DNA of 64,000 bases, from NCBI GenBank assembly GCA_900316245.1, contig ONCE01000003.1:1-64000 (forward strand). Direction: 5' to 3'. Shown in pieces: positions 1-7,618 of this stretch. The translations under genes were made by a program, and so were the position numbers. Each line of letters opens with the position of its first letter. Within the stretch, counting starts at the first letter, position 1. Under the pieces are notes generated by a model. That model did not search any database. It was not told the DNA's origin and saw nothing but the letters and a program-made list of their open reading frames with translations. The DNA comes from an uncultured Bacteroidales bacterium (GTDB taxonomy: Bacteria > Bacteroidota > Bacteroidia > Bacteroidales > UBA932).

Positions 1-176
1 AAGCCATAGATTATGATAGATTATCTAACACAAAAATAGCAACTCCATACGAAGGATATTGCATGGTTACATTGTCGAAGTCTTAGGTATTTGCTAACTA
101 TGTCTTCGAAAAATCGAAATTTATCGGTATAGCATAGTCCCCGACATTCCTTCCGGAGTGCCTGGGCTTTGTTGTT

Positions 177-1055
177 TTATGGGATACGATTCTTCTTCCT
201 AAATTCTCCGGGCGTGAGGCCGGTTTCCCGCTTGAAGAAACGGTTGAAGTAGGCGGGGCTGGGGAAGTTCAGCTCGGCGGCGATGGCGGCGGCGCTGCCA
301 CCCGTATAGCAAAGCAGGTATTTGGCTTCCGATACGAGGGTCTGCCGTATGTAATGCTTCGGGTAGTGCCCGCCCACAGCGTAAACCGCTTCGCAGAGGT
401 AGTGGACGCTGATGCAGAGCGCATCGGCATACCAGGCAAGTTCCCGCTCATCCAGCCAGTGCTCGGAGACGAGGGCAAGGAAGCCCCGGAACAGCTCTTC
501 CTTGCGGTTTGCGGCCGTTTTGCCGCCCCTTAATTGCGCTCTCTCGGAAAGGGCGGCGTACTGCGCGAAAAGGGCTTCCAACAGCGGGCTCACCACGGTA
601 TAGAGAAAAGGCTTCGAGGCGCAATGGCGCCAGATGAGCCGGATCAGCGCTTCGATGTTTTTCTCGTCCTCGTCCATTAGCGGCACGACGACTTTCTGCT
701 GGGCGTCCAGGACGGATCGTTCCCCGTACGCGATGACGTGGCAGAGGAAGTCGCTGCTGGCACTGTGGATGTGCAGCAGGGCCTTGTCCTTGAGAAGGGC
801 AAAGCAAGGGGCCTGTACATCGAAGGTCTCCATGTCCAGGGTAAAGCGCGCCCTGCCGCGCGTGACAAGGACAATCCTGTTTTCCGACAGGCGGGCCGGA
901 ACCCGCATCAGGGAAAGGACGTCCCCCAGCAGTGGCCGGTCCACGTCCATCTGGATGGAGTAACCGCCCCGGGCGAAAAACGGCCGGGAAGCAGCAAGGG
1001 TTTCCAGCCTCTCTTTCACCTCCTCGATGGCCAGTTGATGGATGGAAGGGTTCAT
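177..1055 (-). CDS. AraC-family transcriptional regulator
   Basis: A 292-residue protein with an N-terminal cupin-like sensing region (about 1-150) and a C-terminal double helix-turn-helix of the AraC/XylS type (about 195-288), ending in the typical recognition-helix block AYFNRFFKRETGLTPGEF. It should act as a cytoplasmic DNA-binding regulator responding to an unknown small ligand. It is transcribed away from the acyl-CoA synthetase/SGNH hydrolase pair at 1219-3527, and the two promoters face apart in a 163-base gap, so control of that pair is a reasonable inference. The ATG at 1055 lies 23 bases after a minus-strand TAtcTTTG box. The 176 bases between the window edge and its stop codon hold nothing I recognise. 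Confidence 0.88.
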   Translation of the reverse strand: MNPSIHQLAIEEVKERLETLAASRPFFARGGYSIQMDVDRPLLGDVLSLMRVPARLSENRIVLVTRGRARFTLDMETFDVQAPCFALLKDKALLHIHSASSDFLCHVIAYGERSVLDAQQKVVVPLMDEDEKNIEALIRLIWRHCASKPFLYTVVSPLLEALFAQYAALSERAQLRGGKTAANRKEELFRGFLALVSEHWLDERELAWYADALCISVHYLCEAVYAVGGHYPKHYIRQTLVSEAKYLLCYTGGSAAAIAAELNFPSPAYFNRFFKRETGLTPGEFRKKNRIP

Positions 1056-1078
1056 CGTGAAATCTGTTTATTCCCCTG

Positions 1079-1086
1079 CAAAGATA
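1079..1086 (-). promoter_or_regulatory. -7 promoter box of the AraC regulator
   Basis: The plus strand reads CAAAGATA, so the minus strand has TATCTTTG, an exact match to the Bacteroidetes TAnnTTTG -7 consensus, 23 bases before the ATG at 1055. Confidence 0.5.
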
Positions 1087-1184
1087 ATCAATACGGTTAA
1101 TAAAGAGGGTGTTTTCTGTCCGAATAATCAATACAGGATAATTTCTTATCAAGTAAGGATAACGTCAAAGAGGCCGATTGAGGA

Positions 1185-1192
1185 TACCTTTG
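1185..1192 (+). promoter_or_regulatory. -7 promoter box of the acyl-CoA synthetase operon
   Basis: TACCTTTG matches TAnnTTTG and lies 26 bases before the ATG at 1219. No clear -33 TTTG is seen, which would fit an activator-dependent promoter. Confidence 0.5.
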
Positions 1193-1218
1193 CAACGTGA
1201 ACCAAAACCTAAAAAGAG

Positions 1219-2838
1219 ATGAAACATTATCTGAAGAAACTGGAGGATACCATCCGCTCTCACTGGGAACAGAAAGCGCTCTGCGACTACGGCGGCGAGG
1301 AGTTTACATACGGTGACATTGCCACACAGATCGAACAATTCCGTCTGTTCCTGGATGAAGCAGGGATATCGAAAGGAGAGAAAATCGCCCTTTGCGGGCG
1401 CAATTCAGCCCGATGGGCGATGACCTTCTGGGGAGTCAATGCGAACGGACGGGTGGCCGTGCCGCTTCTGGCGGATTTCCATCCGGACAGCATCCAGGCG
1501 CTTGTGAACCATTCCGACAGTGTGCTGCTGTTTACAGACGAAGACATCTGGTCCAGGCTCCGTCCGGAATCGATGCCGCTTCTGAAAGCCGCCATTGACA
1601 TCCGGAGCGGGCGGCTGCTGTGGTATGCCGATGAGACCGCGGCGGATGCCTGGGAGAACAGGGAGGCCGCTTTCCGCCTCCGCTTCCCGGAGGGTATGCG
1701 GCCCGAACAGATCTCCATTCCGGAACACGACATGGGCGAGGTAGCCATCATCAACTATACTTCCGGCACCACCGGCAATCCCAAGGGCGTTATGCTCACT
1801 TACGGGGCCCTTTCCGACACGGACGATTTCAGCAACAGCCATTTCCCAAACCATCCCGGCGAAACCATCGTTTCCATGCTCCCGCTGGCGCACATGTACG
1901 GCCTTGCCATCGAGTTCATCCATCCCAACATCGACGGCGTGACGGTGTACTTCCTGGGAAAGACCCCGTCGCCGACGACGCTCCTGGGTGCAATGCGGCA
2001 AGTTCGCCCCTACATGGTGGTCACCGTGCCGCTGGTAATGGAGAAGGTCTATGCCAGTTCCATCCAACCTGCGCTCGGGAAAATGAAGGTACTTCTGGCA
2101 ATACCCGGCTTGAACAAACTGATTTACAGGACCGTGAGAAAGAAAGTGGAGGCCGCTTTCGGCGGCAGGGTGCGCTGCTTCATCATGGGCGGGGCGCCGC
2201 TTAAGCCGGAAGTGGAACGCTGCTTCCGCAAGATGCGCCTTCCCTATATGGTGGGTTACGGGATGACGGAGGCCTGCCCGCTGCTGGGCTGGGAGTGGTG
2301 GAAGGAGTTCGTGCCGGGCTCCTGCGGTAAGGCCGTCCACGAAATCCGTATCGACTCGGAGGATCCCGCACATATAGCCGGAGAGATCCAGGCTCGGGGC
2401 GCCAACCTCACCATCGGCTATTACAAGAATCCGGAGGCCAATGAGGCGGCCTTCACGGAAGATGGATGGTTCCGCACCGGGGACCGCGGCATCGTGGACG
2501 ACGAAGGGAACATCTTCATACGGGGCCGCATCAAGTCCATGATCCTGAGCTCTTCCGGGCAGAACATCTATCCGGAGGAGCTGGAGGCTGTCCTGTCCAC
2601 TTGTCCATACGTCTCGGAGTCCTTGGTGCTGGACCGCGGCGGCAAAATTGTGGCGCTGGTGTATGCCGATATTCCAGAAGGGATGGATGCCGAGGCGCGG
2701 TACTCGGTGCCCGAGACCATCCGCGCCGCCGCCAACAAGGCTCTTCCTACATATAGCCAGATCGCCAAGGTGGAGCTGGTGGAAAAGCCCTTTGAGAAGA
2801 CGCCCAAGATGAGCATCAAGCGTTACCTGTACCACTGA
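1219..2838 (+). CDS. AMP-forming acyl-CoA synthetase (long-chain-fatty-acid ligase family)
   Basis: A 539-residue ANL-superfamily enzyme that should activate a carboxylic (fatty) acid with ATP and load it on CoA or another thiol. Visible signatures are the P-loop NYTSGTTGNPKGVML (about 182-196), the YGMTEACPLLG block (about 350), the hinge and C-terminal core GWFRTGDRG and IRGRIKSMILSSSGQNIYPEE (about 415-460), and a C-terminal lysine region KTPKMSIKRYL expected to carry the catalytic Lys. Length is normal for FadD-like enzymes. Its stop overlaps the ATG of the SGNH hydrolase by one base, so the two form an operon facing away from an AraC regulator. The acyl substrate cannot be read from sequence. 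Confidence 0.9.
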   Translation: MKHYLKKLEDTIRSHWEQKALCDYGGEEFTYGDIATQIEQFRLFLDEAGISKGEKIALCGRNSARWAMTFWGVNANGRVAVPLLADFHPDSIQALVNHSDSVLLFTDEDIWSRLRPESMPLLKAAIDIRSGRLLWYADETAADAWENREAAFRLRFPEGMRPEQISIPEHDMGEVAIINYTSGTTGNPKGVMLTYGALSDTDDFSNSHFPNHPGETIVSMLPLAHMYGLAIEFIHPNIDGVTVYFLGKTPSPTTLLGAMRQVRPYMVVTVPLVMEKVYASSIQPALGKMKVLLAIPGLNKLIYRTVRKKVEAAFGGRVRCFIMGGAPLKPEVERCFRKMRLPYMVGYGMTEACPLLGWEWWKEFVPGSCGKAVHEIRIDSEDPAHIAGEIQARGANLTIGYYKNPEANEAAFTEDGWFRTGDRGIVDDEGNIFIRGRIKSMILSSSGQNIYPEELEAVLSTCPYVSESLVLDRGGKIVALVYADIPEGMDAEARYSVPETIRAAANKALPTYSQIAKVELVEKPFEKTPKMSIKRYLYH

Positions 2839-3527
2839 TGAAAGTCATCGGATTCGGCGATTCCATCCTGAAAGGGGCGGTCCTTACGGGCGGGCCAACC
2901 TTGAAGTACAGTCTGCTTCAGGCGGGATTTCTGGAGCAGGTCTGTTCCGGGAAGGGCCTGGAAACAGCGAATCACGCCCGCTTCGGAAGCACCATAACAG
3001 TCGGCCGCAGCATCTTCGACCGTTTTTTCCATACCGTCGGGGAGGGCGATGTCGTGGTCTTCGAATTCGGCGGCAACGACTGCGACTTTCCCTGGGCGAA
3101 AATCGGAGCCGATGCAGATTATCCCAAAGAGCCTTTCACGCCTATGGACGGATTTCTTTCCGAATATGCCGAAATGATCCGCCTCTGCCGCGAAAGAGGC
3201 GCCCGCCCGGTGATGATGTCCCTTCCCCCGCTGGTTGCGGACAGGTTCTACCACCACGTAACGCGGGAGTTGGATCCTGCGGGCAAGGAGAACGTTCTCA
3301 GATGGATGAGCGGAAGGACGGATTTCATCAGTAACTGGCATGAGCGGTACAACCTGGCCGTATTCTCGCTGGGGAGGGAGATGGACGTCCCGGTCGTGGA
3401 CATCACTACACCCTTTCTTCTGCGGACGAACTATTTCGACTACATATGCCGCGACGGCATCCACCCCAATGAAAAAGGCCATGAGATCATGGCGGAGCGG
3501 TTCAGAGAGGCCGAATGCCTTGCCTGA
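2838..3527 (+). CDS. SGNH/GDSL hydrolase (esterase-like)
   Basis: A 229-residue protein with the SGNH blocks in order: block I GFGDSILKG (Ser about 9), block III FGGND (about 77-81) and block V DGIHPNEKGH near the C terminus (catalytic Asp and His). No signal peptide is visible, so it is probably cytoplasmic. It would hydrolyse an ester or thioester. The one-base TGATG overlap with the preceding acyl-CoA synthetase implies translational coupling, and pairing an acyl-activating enzyme with an esterase suggests a shared acyl metabolite. A GC-rich hairpin with a T-rich tail directly follows. Confidence 0.85.
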   Translation: MKVIGFGDSILKGAVLTGGPTLKYSLLQAGFLEQVCSGKGLETANHARFGSTITVGRSIFDRFFHTVGEGDVVVFEFGGNDCDFPWAKIGADADYPKEPFTPMDGFLSEYAEMIRLCRERGARPVMMSLPPLVADRFYHHVTRELDPAGKENVLRWMSGRTDFISNWHERYNLAVFSLGREMDVPVVDITTPFLLRTNYFDYICRDGIHPNEKGHEIMAERFREAECLA

Positions 3528-3535
3528 ACCGCATC

Positions 3536-3566
3536 GCCCCGACGCTCACCGCGCCGGGGCTTTATT
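3536..3566 (+). terminator. Rho-independent terminator after the SGNH hydrolase
   Basis: GCCCCG at 3536-3541 pairs with CGGGGC at 3555-3560, followed by TTTATT. It lies nine bases after the hydrolase stop codon. Confidence 0.7.
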
Positions 3567-3578
3567 GTGTGCTTGAGA

Positions 3579-3707
3579 ATGGGTATATTTGCACACATAA
3601 ATCGACAATTACGTTATGATACTCTCATATTGGCGTGTCTTTCTATCGTCATCTCCATCATCCAAACTGCATTCATCGTTTTCCGCGTTAACAAGAAGGA
3701 CGAATGA
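3579..3707 (+). CDS. Possible 42-residue single-pass membrane microprotein
   Basis: An ATG at 3579 opens a 42-codon frame: a basic N-terminal part, one strongly hydrophobic stretch (LILACLSIVISIIQTAFIVF) and a charged tail NKKDE before TGA. A TATATTTG box at 3584-3591 lies inside its first codons. If that box is used, translation would have to begin downstream, for example at the TTG near 3630. A perfect hairpin at 3726-3743 follows. It may be a real small membrane protein, a remnant of a longer membrane gene, or chance. Confidence 0.25.
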   Translation: MGIFAHINRQLRYDTLILACLSIVISIIQTAFIVFRVNKKDE

Positions 3708-3725
3708 TTGACAGTTCGAATTTAT

Positions 3726-3747
3726 CGCTCACTTCGGTGAGCGTTTA
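3726..3747 (+). terminator. Perfect 7-bp hairpin with TTCG loop
   Basis: CGCTCAC at 3726-3732 and GTGAGCG at 3737-3743 flank a TTCG tetraloop, followed by TTTAAT. It may end a short transcript starting near 3597 and insulate the downstream antitoxin promoter. Confidence 0.5.
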
Positions 3748-3762
3748 ATATGAGAAAAATGT

Positions 3763-3777
3763 GTACCAATTTGGTAC
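3763..3777. promoter_or_regulatory. Palindromic operator of the antitoxin gene
   Basis: GTACCAATTTGGTAC is a perfect 15-base palindrome with a single central T. Its TTTG at 3770-3773 is also the -33 element, 20 bases from the TATATTTG box at 3794-3801. A repressor bound here would block the promoter, as expected for Phd/YefM autoregulation. Confidence 0.6.
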
Positions 3778-3801
3778 TTGTTTTGAAAATATATATATTT
3801 G
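3770..3801 (+). promoter_or_regulatory. Antitoxin promoter (-33/-7)
   Basis: TTTG (3770-3773), 20 bases, then TATATTTG (3794-3801); the ATG follows at 3822. Confidence 0.6.
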
Positions 3802-3821
3802 CATTGAACAAAAGAAAAGTT

Positions 3822-4088
3822 ATGGTCGTAGTAAGTAGTAGAGAATTCAGAGCCAATCAACGCAAGTACTTTGATCTGGCTCGTACCACCGATGTCGTGA
3901 TTACTTCAAGGTCTCACGGCAGTTACCGCCTTGTCCCAGTGATGGAGGACGATACTCTTATCGACAGAGCAACCTTGGATGCAAAAATCTGTCAGGGTAT
4001 TGCCGATTACGAGGCTGGCAAGGTGTACCGGATGAACGAGGGCGAGAGCACCGAGGACTTCCTCGGCAGGATGATTAGCGAAAACTGA
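3822..4088 (+). CDS. Phd/YefM-family antitoxin
   Basis: An 88-residue protein starting MVVVSSREFRANQRKYFDLA, a characteristic Phd/YefM N terminus that dimerises and binds DNA, followed by a C-terminal toxin-binding tail (EDFLGRMISEN). An upstream in-frame ATG at 3750 exists, but it precedes the promoter and palindrome, so 3822 is the better start. As in type II modules, the toxin reading frame begins two bases after the antitoxin stop. Here the toxin frame is truncated, so this is an orphaned antitoxin that may still autoregulate through the palindrome at 3763-3777 or neutralise a toxin encoded elsewhere. Confidence 0.8.
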   Translation: MVVVSSREFRANQRKYFDLARTTDVVITSRSHGSYRLVPVMEDDTLIDRATLDAKICQGIADYEAGKVYRMNEGESTEDFLGRMISEN

Positions 4089-4089
4089 T

Positions 4090-4203
4090 ATGTACACCAT
4101 CGTATTCACCGAAGATGCAAAAAAAGACCTGAAGGAACTCAACATTCGGCCATTACAGATAACGATTTACCTACTTAGTCTTAGTAACGCACTAATGCTA
4201 TAA
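4090..4203 (+). pseudogene. Truncated RelE/YoeB-like toxin remnant
   Basis: The frame begins MYTIVFTEDAKKDLKELN, a good match to the N-terminal strand and helix of Txe/YoeB-type RelE-fold toxins, then leaves the family after about 18 residues and stops at codon 38. Full toxins are about 85-95 residues and carry their catalytic residues in the missing C-terminal half. A deletion joining the toxin start to unrelated AT-rich sequence is the simplest reading. The frame should be inactive. Confidence 0.6.
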
Positions 4204-4297
4204 AAGAAATAAGAACTATTGCATACATTAATTCGTAAACGATTGCTGTTCAAGTTCTTATTTGCTTCAGGTTCCCGTTTTAATATAAATTGTGTAA

Positions 4298-5440
4298 CTA
4301 AACGAAATTCTCCTTGTTCAGAACGGGATTGCTGTAAATATGAAGGAGAATATCCAGGAGTTCTTCCTGATTCAGCGTGGACTCCACCAGCTTCATCTGG
4401 CCAAAGATGTATTCCCGGAAAGCTTCCATATCGGCCTTGTCGTAATGATCCGAATACTTTGTGGTCTTGTTGACCCAGTCGAAGGCCATATAGTTGGTTT
4501 TCCAAAGTTTGTAGCCCTGAATGACCCGGCGGTCCACGGCGTAGCGCATCTTCTTGTAACGGTCGTTCTTGTCGCATTCGGCCGCTTCGATGATTTCCTG
4601 CTCCGTGATGGGCGTATCAATGTTCATATGCACATTGCCCTTCTGCTGCTTGATGCCCATAATGATGCTCTCCAGGTCTTCCAGTTCCCGTTTTACGTAC
4701 TTCTGCGTACGGGAAATGAGCATTTCGCGGGCCTTCATAATGTCGCAGGGCTCGTACTCGTAGGACATACTGATGGGCACAATGTGGATTTCCTTGAAAT
4801 TCTCCACGAAATCCTTGGTACCGCTCATATCCACCATCTTCAGGAGGCCCTGCTCCGTAACGTCGATACCGTCCTTGGTACGTCCTTGACGCTGGGCAAT
4901 CCATACCGAACTGTGGCCGGAGGTAATGCTCTCGCGGATGTATTTGGACAGCTGCTGGGAAGAAAGATACAGTTCCCGGGCCGATATGCCCCGGATGACC
5001 TTGATCATACGGTTGGAGCGGATAAGAAGCTCTACCGACTTCTGTTTCAGCAAGTTATCCCCTACGCAAATCTCAGTGGGCTGCAATCCGTTGCGCATCA
5101 GTACTACCTGCATGATGGCCGGATCCAGGATGATGTCCCTGTGATTGGACATAGCCAGGTAACAGCCCTCCATTTTCTTGAGGTTCTTGATTCCGGCGTA
5201 GGTGAAGTTCTTCATAGTGGAGTTAATCACCCACTCCACGGCCTTGGACATTACCAGATTCTGGAAGTCATCTACCGTATGGATGCTTCTCAGAAGCTCG
5301 GCCAGGAAGCTGGCGGGCTTGTCCGGAAAAATAAAATGGGAAATCCAGGGTGTGTTGGGATGATTGGCCAATCGAGATAACGCGGCATCGGCTTCTTCGT
5401 CGTTGAACGGCGCAATATCGTTGAATTCTTCTTTATCCAT
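4298..5440 (-). CDS. Glycerol(phosphate) acyltransferase-like protein
   Basis: A 380-residue acyltransferase of the PlsB/PlsC superfamily with a central catalytic block SNHRDIILDPA (about 97-107; the usual histidine-aspartate motif, here spaced as NHRD) and a downstream block IAQRQGRTKDG that occupies the place of the phosphate-binding motif in glycerol-3-phosphate acyltransferases. No membrane helix is obvious, so it is likely peripheral. It should transfer an acyl chain to a glycerolipid precursor. It appears to be a single gene with its own promoter (minus-strand TAccTTTG at 5461-5468). Exact acceptor is not determinable. Confidence 0.75.
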   Translation of the reverse strand: MDKEEFNDIAPFNDEEADAALSRLANHPNTPWISHFIFPDKPASFLAELLRSIHTVDDFQNLVMSKAVEWVINSTMKNFTYAGIKNLKKMEGCYLAMSNHRDIILDPAIMQVVLMRNGLQPTEICVGDNLLKQKSVELLIRSNRMIKVIRGISARELYLSSQQLSKYIRESITSGHSSVWIAQRQGRTKDGIDVTEQGLLKMVDMSGTKDFVENFKEIHIVPISMSYEYEPCDIMKAREMLISRTQKYVKRELEDLESIIMGIKQQKGNVHMNIDTPITEQEIIEAAECDKNDRYKKMRYAVDRRVIQGYKLWKTNYMAFDWVNKTTKYSDHYDKADMEAFREYIFGQMKLVESTLNQEELLDILLHIYSNPVLNKENFV

Positions 5441-5460
5441 AAACCTGTATCTTTACAATA

Positions 5461-5468
5461 CAAAGGTA
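5461..5468 (-). promoter_or_regulatory. -7 box of the acyltransferase gene
   Basis: Plus-strand CAAAGGTA, i.e. TACCTTTG on the minus strand, 20 bases ahead of the ATG at 5440. Confidence 0.5.
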
Positions 5469-5490
5469 CAAAAACTATTCCAATTTTTGG

Positions 5491-6699
5491 CTATTCGCGC
5501 TCCAGAAGCGAACTGTCCCCGTAGCTGAGGAACCTAAAGTCATTCTTTAATGCAAAGTCGTAAATCGTTCGCCAATCGCCATTTACGAAAGCGGAAACTA
5601 GCAGTATAAGGGTGCTTTCAGGTTGGTGAAAGTTGGTCACAAGCTTATCGACCAGCCGGAAGCGGAATCCGGGCACGATGATGATCCGGGTGCCGGCCAC
5701 CAGCGCCTTCAATCCCTTGCTGTCCAGATACTTGACTATGGCTTCCAGGGCTTCCTGGGTGGTATAGGAGTACTCCCGGGTGTAAGGAGCCCACTGCTCC
5801 ACATCCTCCGGAGCGCCCTTCTCGAGGCAGCTTACTCCAATATAGTACAAAGACTCCAAGGTACGCACAGAAGTGGTCCCTACGGCCAGCAGAGGGCCGT
5901 TTTTACGGGCCAGGCGGGCAATCAGGTCGCGGGAGACCACAAAGGGCTCGCGGTGCATGGGATGCTCGGATACCAGGGAGCTCTTGACCGGGAAGAAGGT
6001 GCCGGCCCCCACGTGCAGGCACACGGTTTCCATCTCTATCCCCTTCTGCTTGAGGCGGTCAAGGACCTCCTCCGTAAAGTGCAAACCGGCCGTAGGAGCC
6101 GCTACAGAGCCCCTTATATGGGCATAGACGGTCTGATAACGCTGGGTATCCAGTTCTTCGGATTCGCGGTTGAGATAGGGCGGAATGGGCACCGTACCGG
6201 CCTGCTCCAGGACCTTGGAGAACGGATAGGAACCGTTCCACACGAAGCGGACCACCCCAGTCTGCCCTTCCCGGGAAAGGAGTTCGGCCTTGAGGGAGAG
6301 TTCCTCCAGGAGGGGATCCGAAGCAGGGTTATAGAGGCTCAGGAGGTCGTTTTTCCACTTTTTGGCGTTTCCAATCACGCATTTCCAGGAGCAGGACTCC
6401 GTTGCGGCGAAGGAAAGGTTGTACTCAGAGGGGGCTACGGGCTCCAGGCAGAAAATTTCGATATGGGCCCCGCTTTCTTTCTGGAAGTGGAGTCTGGCGG
6501 GGACCACTTTGGTATCATTGAAGACCATCAGAGTGTCCGGCTCCAGCAAATCGGGCAGATCGCGGAAGCGCAATTCTTCCACGGTGCCCTTTTTATAATG
6601 TAGGAGTTTGGTAGCATCCCGTTCGGGCAGCGGATACTTGGCAATTCTGCTATCATCGAGCCCGTAATTGTAGTCTTCTATGTGAATCTCGGGTATCAT
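5491..6699 (-). CDS. queA: S-adenosylmethionine:tRNA ribosyltransferase-isomerase QueA
   Basis: A 402-residue cytoplasmic enzyme of queuosine synthesis. It moves the ribosyl part of S-adenosylmethionine to 7-aminomethyl-7-deazaguanine at tRNA position 34 to give epoxyqueuosine. Family signatures include MVFNDTKVVPARL (about 58-70), VAAPTAGLHFTEEVL and a distal block LVTNFHQPESTLILLVSAF (about 355-373). It is slightly longer than E. coli QueA because of a short insertion around residues 290-310, which is common in Bacteroidetes. It stands alone with a promoter at 6722-6729. Confidence 0.95.
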   Translation of the reverse strand: MIPEIHIEDYNYGLDDSRIAKYPLPERDATKLLHYKKGTVEELRFRDLPDLLEPDTLMVFNDTKVVPARLHFQKESGAHIEIFCLEPVAPSEYNLSFAATESCSWKCVIGNAKKWKNDLLSLYNPASDPLLEELSLKAELLSREGQTGVVRFVWNGSYPFSKVLEQAGTVPIPPYLNRESEELDTQRYQTVYAHIRGSVAAPTAGLHFTEEVLDRLKQKGIEMETVCLHVGAGTFFPVKSSLVSEHPMHREPFVVSRDLIARLARKNGPLLAVGTTSVRTLESLYYIGVSCLEKGAPEDVEQWAPYTREYSYTTQEALEAIVKYLDSKGLKALVAGTRIIIVPGFRFRLVDKLVTNFHQPESTLILLVSAFVNGDWRTIYDFALKNDFRFLSYGDSSLLERE

Positions 6700-6721
6700 T
6701 TTCTCGTTTCAAAATTTTGAA

Positions 6722-6729
6722 CAAAGTTA
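6722..6729 (-). promoter_or_regulatory. -7 box of queA
   Basis: Plus-strand CAAAGTTA (minus-strand TAACTTTG), 22 bases before the queA ATG. Confidence 0.5.
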
Positions 6730-7140
6730 CAGCATTTATCCCAAATACGAAAGTCTCGTCCCGTACAGACTTCTGAGCGCGATTTTGTTCACATATCTGA
6801 AACATAAACATCCGCGTTCATTTCACAAATCTGAATTTTATTCATTCCGCCACAAGTCGTGAATAAAGCCTGCTAAAACAACATTGTTAATTTTTATGGG
6901 TATATTCATCAACCATATATCTATATGAAAATCAGTTATTTATGTGATTTTATATAAAGAATCATAAAAATTGTTTTTCCTTCCCTACCCCCTAAATGAG
7001 TACTTTACCTGAATATAATTCGGTATATTTTGTATTTGATACCTATAAATCAGTTATTTATAGAATTCATATCAAGTATTAGTTTGCTAGGTTGGAGGCA
7101 AAAACCACCTCTATCCATTTATTTACCCCCAAAAAAAGAC
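6730..7140. other. AT-rich intergenic region with a 15-bp direct repeat
   Basis: About 400 bases without a plausible gene, much more AT-rich than its surroundings. AAATCAGTTATTTAT occurs exactly at 6929-6943 and again at 7047-7061, 118 bases apart and in the same orientation, both upstream of the HTH gene. The copies may be operator sites. Confidence 0.4.
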
Positions 7141-7171
7141 TTGTTTTTTAAAAATAGTTGTTTTATATTTG
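7141..7171 (+). promoter_or_regulatory. Promoter of the HTH gene (-33/-7)
   Basis: TTG at 7141-7143, 20 bases, then TATATTTG at 7164-7171; the ATG is at 7192. Confidence 0.55.
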
Positions 7172-7191
7172 TGGCGGATAAGTTCAGAATT

Positions 7192-7566
7192 ATGAATCGG
7201 AGACTTTTACAATTCTTGCAGGCCGAGAATATAACCCAGACCCAACTGGCCGATACCCTGTCGGTCGCAAGGGGCAGTGTGTCCAACATTCTGGCAGGTA
7301 GAAACAAGCCCGGCTACGACTTCCTGGAAAGCCTGATCCTCCACTACCCTAACCTTAATTTAGAATGGTTACTCAGCGGTAAAGGTAAGATGTATCACGA
7401 AGCGGAGGGCCCTCAGACCTCTCAGGAGGCTCCTTCTCAGCAGGAAGATCCTGTCCAGTTGGACCTTTTCTCCATTCCTACGAGCGGTCTGCCCCAGCGG
7501 GAGATCTCCAAAATCATGATCTTCTTTTCGGACAAGACCTTCCAGGAATTCCGTCAGAGCGATTAA
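7192..7566 (+). CDS. Small helix-turn-helix (XRE-like) DNA-binding protein
   Basis: A 124-residue protein with an N-terminal XRE/Cro-like HTH (MNRRLLQFLQAENITQTQLA..., about 1-65), a short NLEWLLSGKG motif typical of Bacteroidetes XRE regulators, and a low-complexity Gln/Pro/Ser linker. The longer frame from 7030 runs through the promoter and has no regulator-like sequence, so the ATG at 7192 is preferred. It has no phage genes around it, so I read it as a housekeeping regulator. The direct repeat upstream (6929-6943, 7047-7061) could be its own operator. Confidence 0.75.
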   Translation: MNRRLLQFLQAENITQTQLADTLSVARGSVSNILAGRNKPGYDFLESLILHYPNLNLEWLLSGKGKMYHEAEGPQTSQEAPSQQEDPVQLDLFSIPTSGLPQREISKIMIFFSDKTFQEFRQSD

Positions 7567-7598
7567 TTTGCTTTTTTCTTGACTAGCGCGTAACTTTG
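7567..7598 (+). promoter_or_regulatory. Promoter of the DHODH-like/cinA operon (-33/-7)
   Basis: TTTG at 7567-7570, exactly 20 bases, then TAACTTTG at 7591-7598. It immediately follows the HTH gene stop. Confidence 0.65.
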
Positions 7599-7617
7599 CA
7601 GCGTATAAAAACGCTGC
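7598..7617 (+). promoter_or_regulatory. 5' leader hairpin abutting the start codon
   Basis: GCAGCGT (7598-7604) and ACGCTGC (7611-7617) form a perfect 7-bp stem with a six-base A-rich loop. The ATG follows two bases later, so the stem would occupy nearly the entire leader. Confidence 0.45.
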
Positions 7618-7618
7618 T

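Noticed and set aside
1..176. RNA gene at the left edge
   Set aside because: No tRNA or other RNA fold could be drawn; only short AT-rich sequence is visible.
7192..7566. Prophage repressor
   Set aside because: An XRE-like HTH is present but no integrase, structural or lysis genes are in the region.
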